Source: Lichenifustis flavocetrariae
GTDB taxonomy: Bacteria > Pseudomonadota > Alphaproteobacteria > Rhizobiales > Beijerinckiaceae
NCBI RefSeq assembly: GCF_026130545.1
Contig: NZ_JAMOIM010000013.1
Span: forward strand, 1 to 64,000
Length of the DNA stretch: 64,000 bases
Reading direction: 5' to 3'
This document shows, piece after piece, positions 17,308-27,345 of this stretch. The stretch's first letter is position 1. Each line of letters starts with the position of its first letter. A program made the position numbers and the translations under genes. The notes beneath the pieces were generated by a model, which worked only from the letters and a program-made list of their open reading frames with translations, had not been told where the DNA came from and ran no database searches.

Positions 17308-18212
17308 TCAGACGTTCAAGCTGAGCCTCTGCCGCAAGGCCGCAAGCAGCCACGCACCGGCTCTCCCGAGTGGCTTGTCGCGAACGTGGGCTGCGTAGAT
17401 CAGCAAGCTTGTACTCGGCATGACGCTTTCGTCCGGTATGCTGAGCTCGATCAGGCGCCCATCCATGAGCATGGGCGCGACGATGTGACGAGGCATCTTG
17501 CACCACCCAAAACCTGCCAACAGGAAGTCCAACCGGCGGCTGAGATCGACGAACCGCCATAGGCGCGATCCGACAATGCCGTAGGCCGATCCGTCCTGGT
17601 CATGCGGATCGGAGAGCACGAGCTGGATGTGCGCTTCGAGGTCGGCTCGATCAAGGGGTCTGCCGGCGTGCGCCAGCGGATGATCCGGCGCCGCGACCCC
17701 GACCAGTTGCAGGTCCATAAGAGGATGAGCGGTCAGGGTCGGCGGCACTGCGGGCAGCAGGAGGCACACTCCCAACGATGCCGTGCCGTCTCTTACGCGG
17801 CGCTCGGCGCCGCCGACGCCCTCCGTCCAGAATCGTACCGGGAGATCGGGGAAGGTCGCGCGGAAACCCCGCAGGCTAGCGATCAAGGGCTCCGTCGGCA
17901 CGAGCGGATCGATCGCCACGGTCAGCTCGGCTTCGAGGCCTGCGCGTGCGCCCGCCGCCACAGCCTCGAAGCGACCGGCGCTGACCAGCACGAGCCGAGC
18001 CTGTTGGAGCAGGCTTTGCCCCAGCGCGGTGAGCCGGGCTTGTGCCCGCTCCGGTCGAACAGCTGCACGCCTTGCGCGTCTTCCAGGGTTTGAACCGTCT
18101 GGCTGATCGCCGATTGAACGCGACCGAGCTTCCGGGCAGCGGCCGAGAAGCTGCCGGTGTCCGCGACAGCGACCAGCACCTTGAGCTGATCGAGGGAAAG
18201 CGAGCCGATCAC
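17308..18212 (-). pseudogene. LysR-family regulator broken by a single-base frameshift
   Basis: The HTH part runs from ATG 18212 (LKVLVAVADTGSFSAAARKL, residues 10-29) to LFDRSGHKP. The frame then changes near 18035. The effector domain continues in another frame (AELTVAIDPLVPTEPL, ending at 17308). Adding one C in the GCCCGG stretch joins both parts into a normal LysR of about 300 residues. It is divergent from the dioxygenase/azoreductase pair and would be their regulator if functional. It is either a recent pseudogene or a sequence error. Confidence 0.85.
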
Positions 18213-18289
18213 TCCATCACCTCAGCCGATGAGCTTCATCACAATTACATCAGTTTTCAGCGTAGACGGGTCGTTTTACGGTTCGGCGC

Positions 18290-19084
18290 ATGCAACCAAC
18301 CTACTTCATCAATCACGGCGGCGGACCCTGCTTCTTTCTCCAAGCCGGGCCGCTGCGGTCTGCCTTCAGGCTCCTCGAGGATTACCTCACGGCGTTCGCC
18401 GGCACCGTTCCGGAACCGCCACGTGCAGTCGTGTTGATTTCCGGGCATTGGGAAGAAGCCGTGCCAACGGTCAATGCCGGCGCGACGCCGTCGCTGCTGT
18501 ACGACTACCAAGGATTCCCGCCCCACACCTACAAGTTGACGTGGTCCGCGCCGGGGTCTCCGGCGCTTGCCACCGCGGTGCGCGACCTGCTCGGGTCGGC
18601 CGGCATCGCGAGCGCCGCCAACACGTCGCGAGGCTGGGACCACGGCGTGTTCGTGCCGATGAAAGTGATGTTCCCGGCAGCGGAGCTGCCCCTGGTCCAA
18701 CTCTCGCTCCAGCACGGGCTCGACCCCGCGACCCATCTGGCGATCGGACGGGCGCTGAAGCCGCTACGGCAGCAAGGTGTGCTGATCATCGGCAGCGGGC
18801 AGAGTTATCACAACATGCGCGGCTTCATGCGCGGCGATGCCCGAGTCGATCACGCGGCCGAGGCCTTCGATGCGTGGCTGCGCGAACGGCTGGTCGACGG
18901 TGCAACGCGCGATCGGGCGCTGACGGCATGGGAGCAGGCGCCCGGTGCCCGTCAGGCCCAGCCGCACGAGGATCATCTTCTGCCGCTGATGGTGGCCGCA
19001 GGTGCTGCCTCGGGCGAAGCCGGACAGGTCGCGTTCCACGGCCATGCGCTCGGCAAACCGATCTCCGGTTTCCGCTTCGGGTGA
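18290..19084 (+). CDS. DODA-type class III extradiol ring-cleavage dioxygenase
   Basis: This 264-residue protein is related to YgiD/LigB 4,5-DOPA dioxygenases. Metal-binding and catalytic His candidates are His9 (INHGGG), His53 (ISGHWEE), His118 (RGWDHGVFVPM) and His226/His229 (QPHEDHL). The family opens catechol-type rings next to the diol. The gene is 30 bases upstream of an azoreductase gene and divergent from a LysR regulator, which suggests a small aromatic or quinone-detoxification unit. Confidence 0.9.
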   Translation: MQPTYFINHGGGPCFFLQAGPLRSAFRLLEDYLTAFAGTVPEPPRAVVLISGHWEEAVPTVNAGATPSLLYDYQGFPPHTYKLTWSAPGSPALATAVRDLLGSAGIASAANTSRGWDHGVFVPMKVMFPAAELPLVQLSLQHGLDPATHLAIGRALKPLRQQGVLIIGSGQSYHNMRGFMRGDARVDHAAEAFDAWLRERLVDGATRDRALTAWEQAPGARQAQPHEDHLLPLMVAAGAASGEAGQVAFHGHALGKPISGFRFG

Positions 19085-19114
19085 AATGCGCGTCAATCAA
19101 CAAGGAAATGGACT

Positions 19115-19732
19115 ATGGCAAAGCTTCTTGTGGTCGAAACCAGCCCCCGCGCCGACTATTCCATCTCGCGGCAGATGACCCGGCGCTTCTTGGGCCAGTG
19201 GCAGGCCGCCCATTCGGGCGGAGAGGTGGTTATCCGCGACCTCATGGACACGGACCTGCCCTTCGTGACCGCCCCCTGGCTCCAGGCCTATTTCACGCCG
19301 GCCGAGCAGCACTCGCGCGAGATGAAGGAGGCGCTGCGTCTCTCCGACGAACTCGTGTCCGAGATCCTGACAGCGGACCACATTGTTATCGCGACGCCTG
19401 TCTACAACTACAACATCCCCGCCGCCCTGAAGGCGTGGGTCGACCACATCGTGCGCAAAGGGATGACTCTCGGATTCGATGGCAAGGGGCTGGTCACGGG
19501 CAAGAAGGCGACCGTGCTGCTGGCGTCGGGCGGCGTCTATACGGAAGGATCGCCGATCCGTGACCGCGATCTCGCGACTCAGTACCTGCGGCTGATCCTG
19601 AACGTCATCGGCATCACGGACGTGACGATGGTCGCGGGCGGCGGAGCGAAGGTCGTCGACTTGCGCGAGGAAACCATGGACGGTTTTCTGAGCAAGCTCG
19701 AACCTGCCATCAAGGAAGCTGCCGCTGCCTGA
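19115..19732 (+). CDS. azoR: FMN-dependent NADH-azoreductase
   Basis: This 205-residue flavodoxin-fold protein of the AzoR/AcpD family has FMN-phosphate contacts in [10 protein letters not shown] and the flavin-ring motif [18 protein letters not shown]. It reduces quinones and azo bonds with NADH, probably as a homodimer. An aagga site precedes ATG 19115. It is cotranscribed with the extradiol dioxygenase 30 bases upstream. Reduction of a quinone to a catechol by AzoR followed by ring cleavage would make a sensible two-step path, which is inference. Confidence 0.93.
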   Translation: MAKLLVVETSPRADYSISRQMTRRFLGQWQAAHSGGEVVIRDLMDTDLPFVTAPWLQAYFTPAEQHSREMKEALRLSDELVSEILTADHIVIATPVYNYNIPAALKAWVDHIVRKGMTLGFDGKGLVTGKKATVLLASGGVYTEGSPIRDRDLATQYLRLILNVIGITDVTMVAGGGAKVVDLREETMDGFLSKLEPAIKEAAAA

Positions 19733-19781
19733 TCGTCGGTGCAACGACAATCTTGCCGGCTCTCTCATCAAGATTGTCGAG

Positions 19782-19870
19782 CTATGCGACGACGCTCCAT
19801 TGCTGCTGAAGGAAATGCAAGGCTGTCTCGCGGCCAAGGCCGGTCGAGCAGCCAGTAATAAGGCAGTGTT
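19782..19870 (-). pseudogene. N-terminal fragment of a short-chain dehydrogenase
   Basis: About 25 codons read CLITGCSTGLGRETALHFLQ, the cofactor-binding start of an SDR, and end at TAG 19784. No further SDR sequence follows. In the same open frame the sequence continues upstream into the end of the aminotransferase remnant, so two gene fragments were fused by a deletion. Confidence 0.6.
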
Positions 19871-20044
19871 CGTGGATTGAAGCTCTAATCCTGCCGTGGC
19901 GTCCCTGCCCGGCCGGGCCAGGACCGAGGCGCTGGCCGAGGTCGGGGAAGATCCGGACGACCTCTCTAGGCGGATCGCCGACGTCCGCGCCTCTGGTCGC
20001 CGCCCCATCGGACGGCGGCTCGGGAGACCTAGCTGGGCCGTAGC

Positions 20045-21150
<1,106 letters not shown>

Positions 21151-21350
21151 GTTGCCGCCATCGGACGCGCGCACAAGGGGTTCCCAAGGCGTGCCGAACG
21201 TCGATCCATCTACAATTGGGGCGGTTGGCCCAGCGCGTGCCGGAGCGAATCAAAAATCTCCGACGCGCCGCGTGCCATTCAGTTCGTTCGGTAGTGGAAT
21301 TGCCGATCGTAACGGTCGCAGTCATGCCGGAGATGCGCGGAACTGCCTGA

Positions 21351-22353
21351 GAGCCCATCCGGGAAGTCTGAATTCATGCTGAGGCACTTACGGCGAGGCG
21401 CCTGAGTATGACGCGGATCATGGCGAGGCGTACGAAGGCTGCGGCCTTGCGGGTGTGCCGTTCATAGCCGCGCATCAGGCGGCGGTTTCGACTGATCCAG
21501 CTGAGGGTACGTTCGACGATCCAGCGTTTGGGGAGAACCACGAAGCGGTGCAGGTCAGAGCGTTTGACGATCTCCAGCGTCCACGCCCCGGTGCGCCTTA
21601 CCAGGTCGGTCATCTTAGGACTGGCGTAGCCGCCATCTCCAATGACGCGCTCGATGAAGGGGAACCGCCTGCGGGCTTGGCGGAGCAACGCCTCCGCCCC
21701 GTCCCGGTTTTGAACGTTGGCGGCGTGAACGTCCACGCTCATAAAGAGGCCGAGGGTGTCGACGAGGATGTGGCGCTTGCACCCGAGGTCCTTCGAGGTC
21801 CTTCTCCCCTCCGCTTGCCACTGCATCGAGCTTCGCTCGACGTGGGCCCTGGCGCGCTCCGCCCGCGTCATAGCCGGACGGATCAAGCGAGCGCCCCCTT
21901 TTGGTGCGCCTCTGGCGCTCTGCGCGTCGATGATCGCCGTGGTCGGGCTTGCTTCACGGCCCGCGGCCTCGCGGCTCTGAACGTAGAGTGCGTCATGGAT
22001 GCGCCGGATCGTGCCGTCCCCAGTCCGACAGGTCAAGGTAAGCCCAAACCGTGCTGCGCGGCGGCAGGTCGGAGGGCAGCGCGTTCCACTGACATCCCGT
22101 CGAAAGCACATAGAAGATGGCGTTGAGCACCTCGCGTACATTCACCGTGCGCGGTCGACCGCCGCGTTTGGCGGGGGCAATCAGCGGCGACACCAGCGCC
22201 CACTCGGCCTCGGTCAGATCACTCGGATAGCGAAGGCCACGCCGATCCGAGGCACGACGATGGTCCGCTTTCCACATGGGGTGTTCTCCGACTCGACCCC
22301 CACCACTGAATCACAACCGACTCATCCGATTCAACTTCTTCCCGGATGGGCTC
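21351..22353. mobile_element. IS5-family insertion sequence (1003 bp) with target duplication TGA
   Basis: The ends are perfect 16-bp inverted repeats, GAGCCCATCCGGGAAG at 21351-21366 and its complement at 22338-22353. They are flanked on both sides by TGA (21348-21350 and 22354-22356). This 3-bp TNA-type duplication is typical of the IS427 group of IS5. The transposase is on the minus strand. The intact flanks show a direct insertion into the spacer between the aminotransferase remnant and the LysR gene. Confidence 0.88.
21374..22277 (-). pseudogene. IS5-family transposase in two frames
   Basis: The first frame (ATG 22277 to 21993, 94 aa) has the N-terminal region (RYPSDLTEAEWALVSPLI, GGRPRTVNVREVLNAIFYVL). 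The second (open to 21374) has the DDE residues: Asp in TTAIIDAQS, Asp in VIGDGGYASP and Glu in KRWIVERTLSWISRNRR. The frames meet at a GGGG run (22018-22021), where one extra base is present. This could be programmed frameshifting, known in IS427-type elements, or inactivation. A stretch near 21795-21870 replaces the usual GYDAGKK region and shifts frame locally. Confidence 0.75.
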
Positions 22354-22384
22354 TGATGTGAAAGCGAGTGTCTACCACGTGCTG

Positions 22385-23314
22385 CTACTTCGGGTTCCGG
22401 TTCGGGGCACAAAGCGGCCCAATCACCGCGACGAGCCAGTCTACGAAAACACGCACGCGAGGTGAGAGCTGGCGGTTGCTGGGGTAGAGCACCGAGATGG
22501 GCGTCGGCGTCGGCGGGTATTCCGCGAGCACCTCCACCAGCGCGCCCCTCGCGAGGTCGTCGGTGAACCGATAGCGCGGCGCTTGGACAAGTCCGAGCCC
22601 AAGGCGCGCCGCTGCGGCACTTGTATCCGCGGTTCCAACCAGCACCCGGGCGGGGAGCGCGACATCGATCACCTCCCCGGTGCGCGTGAACTCGAGGGGG
22701 AGCGGCTGGCCGGTGCGCGAGGACACGAAGCCGACCATCGCGTGTCCGCCGAGATGGTCGGGCGAGGTCGGCACCCCGTGCAAGGCGAGATAGCCGGGAC
22801 TCGCGACCGTGATTTCCTCCAGGAAGCCAAGGCGCCGCACCATCATGTCGCTGTCTGCGAGCACGCCAGCGCGCACCACGCAGTCCACGCCCTCAAGTAT
22901 GAGGTCGACGAAGCGCTCGCCTTCCCCGAGGTGGACGGTGAGGGCCGGATGATGCGCCAAAAACGCGGGCAGCTCTGGCAGCAGAATCGTCCGGGCGAGG
23001 TGGCCGATGACGTCGACTCGGAGCAGCCCCGCGATCGCCCCGCTCGCGCCGCGGTCCGCGTCCTCCAGATCGGCCAGGATCGCAATGCAACGACGATGAT
23101 AGGCCTCGCCCTCGACTGTCGGGTGGACGTGGCGCGTCGAGCGTTGCAGCAGTCGCGTTCCGAGCCGTTTTTCGAGGTCCTTGATGGCGGCGGTCGCGAC
23201 CGGGCGAGAAAGGCCCAGGTCCGCCGCGGCGGCGCTGAAGCTGCCACGGTCGACGATGCGGACGAAGAGGCTGAGCGCGGTCAAGCGGTCCAATTCAATT
23301 GTTCCAGTCGGCAA
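22385..23314 (-). CDS. LysR-family transcriptional regulator
   Basis: The protein has about 309 residues with its HTH at residues 10-70 (GSFSAAAADLGLSRPVATAA) and a full effector domain. The frame begins at TTG 23314, and no ATG is available nearby. It is divergent from an SDR gene whose start is 80 bases away, the usual arrangement for local control. The IS5 right end lies 32 bases beyond its stop. Confidence 0.9.
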   Translation of the reverse strand: MPTGTIELDRLTALSLFVRIVDRGSFSAAAADLGLSRPVATAAIKDLEKRLGTRLLQRSTRHVHPTVEGEAYHRRCIAILADLEDADRGASGAIAGLLRVDVIGHLARTILLPELPAFLAHHPALTVHLGEGERFVDLILEGVDCVVRAGVLADSDMMVRRLGFLEEITVASPGYLALHGVPTSPDHLGGHAMVGFVSSRTGQPLPLEFTRTGEVIDVALPARVLVGTADTSAAAARLGLGLVQAPRYRFTDDLARGALVEVLAEYPPTPTPISVLYPSNRQLSPRVRVFVDWLVAVIGPLCAPNRNPK

Positions 23315-23394
23315 AACAATGATGCCGGGTATCGCGGCCTAATTGGCCCCACCGCGGAATGCCAGATTACCGCGGTCAGGCAACAGAGGTTCAA

Positions 23395-24156
23395 ATGCCC
23401 GCTCCATCCCCCATCGCGCTCATCACCGGCGGCAGCCGCGGCCTCGGCCGCTCCACGGCGGAGGCGCTCGCGCGCCGCGGCGTGTCCTCGATCCTAACCT
23501 ACAACACCAACAGCGACGCCGCCGCGGAGGTGGTCGCGTTCATTGAACGGGCCGGCGCACGAGCCGTGGCGCTGCAGCTCGACACCGGCGACACCGCCGC
23601 GTTCGCCGCCTTCGCCGACGAGGTCCGCCGGGTCCTGGCCGATTGGGGCTGCGACCGCTTCAACTTCCTTGTCAACAACGCCGGCACGTCGCACGCCGGC
23701 GCCTTCGGGCAGGTGACGGAGGCGGATTTCGACGTGGCCTATCGCATCCACGTGAAGGGCGTGTTCTTCCTGACCCAGACGCTGCTGCCGCTCATTGCGG
23801 ACGGCGGCCGCATCGTGAACGTCTCGTCGGGCCTGACGCGCATCATCTACCCGGGCCGCATCGCCTACGGCGCCATGAAGGGAGCCGTCGAGGTCATGAC
23901 CCGGTACATGGCCAAGGAACTCGGCCCGCGGCGCATCGCCGTCAACACGGTCGCGCCTGGTGCCATCCAAACCGACTTCAGCGGCGGCGTGGTGCGCGAC
24001 AACCCCGAGGTGAACCGCCACATCAGCGAGACGACCGCGCTTGGCCGTCCCGGTTTGCCGGACGACATCGGCCGGATGATCGCCGCGCTGCTGTCGGAGG
24101 ACAACCGCTGGATTAACGCTCAGCGGATCGAGGTCTCGGGGGGCCAAGCTATCTGA
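23395..24156 (+). CDS. Short-chain dehydrogenase/reductase
   Basis: The protein has 253 residues from ATG 23395, chosen for its agagg site; an upstream ATG at 23359 lacks one. It carries TGGSRGLG, NNAG, Ser in VNVSSG and the YGAMK active-site pair. SILTYNTNSDAA after the second strand is compatible with NADP(H), as in FabG-like reductases. It is the likely target of the divergent LysR. Confidence 0.9.
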   Translation: MPAPSPIALITGGSRGLGRSTAEALARRGVSSILTYNTNSDAAAEVVAFIERAGARAVALQLDTGDTAAFAAFADEVRRVLADWGCDRFNFLVNNAGTSHAGAFGQVTEADFDVAYRIHVKGVFFLTQTLLPLIADGGRIVNVSSGLTRIIYPGRIAYGAMKGAVEVMTRYMAKELGPRRIAVNTVAPGAIQTDFSGGVVRDNPEVNRHISETTALGRPGLPDDIGRMIAALLSEDNRWINAQRIEVSGGQAI

Positions 24157-24274
24157 GCCCATTCAGGCCGGGACGAAACGTGGAAGCCAGCTCCGGCCCT
24201 GGTGGCGTGTCACCGCGAAAGGGCCGGTGCCAGCAGTCCGTTGCGCTCTCTCTCGCCGGCACTGAAGCGCGGAA

Positions 24275-25315
24275 TCAGCCGAACGGATCGGCGAGATCGA
24301 AGGTTTGCATGCCGATTTCGACGAAAAGTTCGGCCCGACGCGCCTCGGGAACCTGTGCAGGCTGAAACTCGCGAGGCGGAATGATCCGGTCTTCTGTCCT
24401 GTGCCCGGTCAGGTCGATGATCCGCTCGAAACCCGCTTGGCTATAGAGGTTGAGCAATCGCGCCGTTTCACTGCGGACGCGAAAGGCGTGAACGGTGCCC
24501 TTGGGCACGAACACTAGCGACCCTCGGCCGACGAGCTGTCTGTTGCTGCCTGTCAGAAACTCGGCCTCGCCTTTCAGAACATAGAAAACCTCGTCGGTGT
24601 AGACGTGGACGTGGGGTGGGGCGCCGGACTCCTTGGGACAGAGTTCCTCAAACAAGACATAGCTACCGTCGGTGCTGCTCCCCTGAGCCAGAACGGACCA
24701 AAGAATCCCGGCCATCCAATAGGCCGGTGCGCTCTCGCGGTCGCTCCTGAACGGCATCGCGACCGCGCCCAGGAGCGGTTCGGTCACCATCTGATCGAGG
24801 TCAGGCGGGTCGACGAAGGGAACCCCTCGCCCCGGAATCTGTCCGTAGTCAGCGGCGAGCTTCTCGACCAGGCGACGCGGTGGCATTTTAACGTCATCGG
24901 TGGGCGCTGGCGGTTCGTTGCGTTCGGCCGGTGCCGCTACGCCCATCAGCAGCATTTCGAAGCCCGCCGGAATGTAGAAGTTCAGAAAGCGCGCGCAGGC
25001 CTGCGCCATGAACGCGTGCTGCGTGTAGCGCGGAATTGCGACGAAGCTGCCCGGCCCCGCCGTCATGGTGAGGCCGCCCGCGAAGAACGTGCAGGCTCCG
25101 CTGAGGAGGTACAGCCCCTCGTCTTGCGGGTGCGAGTGGGTTACAGGACCTCCTGGCTCCTCACCCACCACCTCGTCAAGCATGCACAGAGATCCGCCCG
25201 TCTTCAGTCCCGTGGCCAAAACCCGCCATAGGATTCCGATCTGCCAGAAGCCCGGAGCACTGGCTTCAGATTCCACGAAAGCTCTGGGGGGCACTGCGGC
25301 GGCATTGAGGGTCAT
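24275..25315 (-). CDS. Bicupin (quercetin 2,3-dioxygenase-like) protein
   Basis: The protein has 346 residues with two cupin domains. Domain one has THSHPQDEGLYLLSG and domain two has PHVHVYTDEVFYVLKGEAEF, each followed by a matching second motif (PRYTQHAF and PKGTVHAF). The arrangement matches quercetinase-type and related bicupin dioxygenases, which cleave flavonoid or other enediol substrates with a metal. The substrate is not known. A cggagaa site precedes ATG 25315. A SnoaL-like gene lies upstream on the same strand. Confidence 0.85.
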   Translation of the reverse strand: MTLNAAAVPPRAFVESEASAPGFWQIGILWRVLATGLKTGGSLCMLDEVVGEEPGGPVTHSHPQDEGLYLLSGACTFFAGGLTMTAGPGSFVAIPRYTQHAFMAQACARFLNFYIPAGFEMLLMGVAAPAERNEPPAPTDDVKMPPRRLVEKLAADYGQIPGRGVPFVDPPDLDQMVTEPLLGAVAMPFRSDRESAPAYWMAGILWSVLAQGSSTDGSYVLFEELCPKESGAPPHVHVYTDEVFYVLKGEAEFLTGSNRQLVGRGSLVFVPKGTVHAFRVRSETARLLNLYSQAGFERIIDLTGHRTEDRIIPPREFQPAQVPEARRAELFVEIGMQTFDLADPFG

Positions 25316-25410
25316 CGCATTTCTCCGAAGTTGACCTCCTCGAGTGACGAGGCCGAACCATTAGCGAAAGACGGACGCCCCCGCGCTGGTGAGACGATGC
25401 GGGAGGCATG

Positions 25411-25770
25411 TCAGAAAGGGTCCCAAAAACCTGCGAACTGGACGATGCGGCCCTCGTCGTCAAGCCTTGCATAGCTATGCGCCGTGATGAACTCGGTCCC
25501 GTCTCGACTGACCTGTGTCCACTCGGCGAGCACCTGGCCATGCTGCTCGCGCAGCCAGTTGATCTTGAAACGATCGCCCGGGAACCGCTCCTGGAAACGC
25601 GCGGTGTGGGTCAGAAGGTGGTCGCGTCCGCGGCCGTCCACACCCGGGTTGGAGAACGACACATCCTCAGCTACACAGGAGCGGATGACTTCTTCGCGCT
25701 CGGCGGGTGATGTCTTCCCAAAAGCGTCGAGGTAGGTTCTGAAGGCTGTCTGCGCCTTGTTCTCGTTCAT
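25411..25770 (-). CDS. SnoaL-like / NTF2-fold protein
   Basis: This 119-residue single-domain NTF2-like protein has the pattern SFSNPGVDGRGRDHLLTHTA, then FKINWLREQHGQVLAEWT and ARLDDEGRIVQFAGFWDPF. Relatives include small isomerases, hydratases and polyketide cyclases, and many have no known function. Its start codon abuts the 5' end of the divergent AraC gene. It is probably part of one unit with the bicupin. Confidence 0.8.
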   Translation of the reverse strand: MNENKAQTAFRTYLDAFGKTSPAEREEVIRSCVAEDVSFSNPGVDGRGRDHLLTHTARFQERFPGDRFKINWLREQHGQVLAEWTQVSRDGTEFITAHSYARLDDEGRIVQFAGFWDPF

Positions 25771-26798
25771 TGTATGTCCGTATCACGAAGGTTCAGCCGG
25801 ATCTTGTGTCTAACCAGCCCATCGAGCTTAGATTGTCTGCTAGTTCACAGTCGATCGTGAAGGCGCCAAAGGCCGTTACCGATCGTCCAAATCTGCGCGG
25901 AACACCCGCTGAACTGATCCGTTTGATGCGCTCGCAGGCGACGCTCTGGGGCACGATCGACGCGACGGGCCGCTGGGCAGTTTCGTTCCGAGAGCGCAAC
26001 GACGTTCTCTTTTTCCGAGTCGATCGTGGATCATGCCAGCTTCTCCGACCAGGTGCCGACCCACTGCGCCTCGGTCCTGGCGATGTGGTTTTGGCGCGAA
26101 CCTCTTGCCCCATCACGTTAGCTTCCGACGTCGAGTCGGAGTCGATCGACAGTTGGGCATTGGTCGCCTCGACGCGCTCCAGGTACATGCAGGTCGGAAC
26201 TGTTGGAGGAAAATCCGCGCTCATTCGCGGCGGGCGCTTCGTCTTCGACGCCGGGTCGGAACAGCTGCTGGCGAGCCTGCTTCCGCCTCTGCTCCACGTC
26301 GCTAGTGGAACGGCCGCCTCGGACCGCGTACGCGCGTTGTTGGCGATGATCGAGGCCGAGGCTCATGGATCCGGGCCCGTGACCGAATTCGTCGTCGTGC
26401 GCCTGATGGAACTCCTGCTAGTCGGGCTACTGAGGGACGAAACCTTCGAAGTGAAGGCGCCGTCGTCCGGGCTGCTGGCCGGCCTCGCCGATCCGGTCAT
26501 TGCGCGAGCGCTGGCGGCCTTACACGGCGATATTGCGCGACCATGGACCACAAGCGTTCTGGCACGCCTGTGCGGAACCTGCCGCTCTGGTTTCAGCACG
26601 CACTTCAAGAGAGTGGTTGGCGTAGCGCCGATGACCTACTTGCATCGCTGGCGGATGGCGGTCGCCAGGGACGAGCTACGCAAGGGGCGGCTCGCCATCG
26701 GCGAGATTGCCCTTCTCGTCGGCTTCCGGTCGGGCAGCGCCTTCAGCACCGCCTTCAGCCGTGTGGTGGGCTGCTCCCCCACCCGTTTCGCTGCGTAG
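25770..26798 (+). CDS. AraC-family regulator with N-terminal cupin
   Basis: The frame has 342 residues from TTG 25770. The family-like part begins around residue 45 (ELIRLMRSQATLWGTI), so GTG 25857 or ATG 25926 may be the true start. It has a cupin_6-type ligand domain and a C-terminal HTH pair (LARLCGTCRSGFSTHFKRVV, then LVGFRSGSAFSTAFSRVVGC). It is divergent from the SnoaL-like and bicupin genes and probably controls them. Confidence 0.85.
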   Translation: MYVRITKVQPDLVSNQPIELRLSASSQSIVKAPKAVTDRPNLRGTPAELIRLMRSQATLWGTIDATGRWAVSFRERNDVLFFRVDRGSCQLLRPGADPLRLGPGDVVLARTSCPITLASDVESESIDSWALVASTRSRYMQVGTVGGKSALIRGGRFVFDAGSEQLLASLLPPLLHVASGTAASDRVRALLAMIEAEAHGSGPVTEFVVVRLMELLLVGLLRDETFEVKAPSSGLLAGLADPVIARALAALHGDIARPWTTSVLARLCGTCRSGFSTHFKRVVGVAPMTYLHRWRMAVARDELRKGRLAIGEIALLVGFRSGSAFSTAFSRVVGCSPTRFAA

Positions 26799-26802
26799 GT
26801 GC

Positions 26803-27189
26803 TTATTCCCCGCAGCTGCTGGAGCGGACCGGCGGTGAACCTATCAGGGTCGACTGTCCGCCGTTTGTGGATGAACCCATAGGGTAAGGCCCTCCAGGGC
26901 AAGCCACGTTCTCAGGCCACTGCTTTGAACGCAGGGGCTGCAAGGTGGAATAAAGGGTGGCGCCTCGCAGCTGGACGTCGCTGATGGCCTCGCAAGCCCG
27001 CCGGATCGCGAGGATCTCGGCATGCGCCGTCGGGTCGCCACGGAGCTCGACTTCGTTGCAGGCGCTCGCTACCACCTTCCCATCCAAGACGACCAGAGCA
27101 CCGACAGCCGTGCACCCAGGTTGGCTCTCCGCGTGGCGTGCGACCCTGATTGCCTCGCCTATGAAGTCGCTGTCACTCTTGTCGGCCAT
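26803..27189 (-). pseudogene. Cytidine/guanine deaminase-type nucleoside deaminase, degenerate
   Basis: The N-terminal two-thirds are typical: TAVGALVVLDGKVVAS, the zinc-binding THAEILAIRRA and ATLYSTLQP. The next part should hold the PCxxC zinc ligands. Here the frame shifts at CAGCCCCTGCG, and even the shifted frame reads QPCVQSSGL, so the second Cys is lost. The tail still resembles EGLTYGVHK of the family but in a different frame. The enzyme is very unlikely to bind zinc. Confidence 0.7.
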
Positions 27190-27345
27190 TCTGTGCTCCA
27201 GTCAGCGATGTCGCGCGAAACACAAACGTAATGGTCAGCTTTTCGTCGCAGGCGGCTCCTCTTATGAACTCTATAGATCGATGCGGATTGCGCTTAGCAA
27301 AGGAAACAGAGCCGCAAATCGGGGCTGATCGCCTGGAGCATCTTC

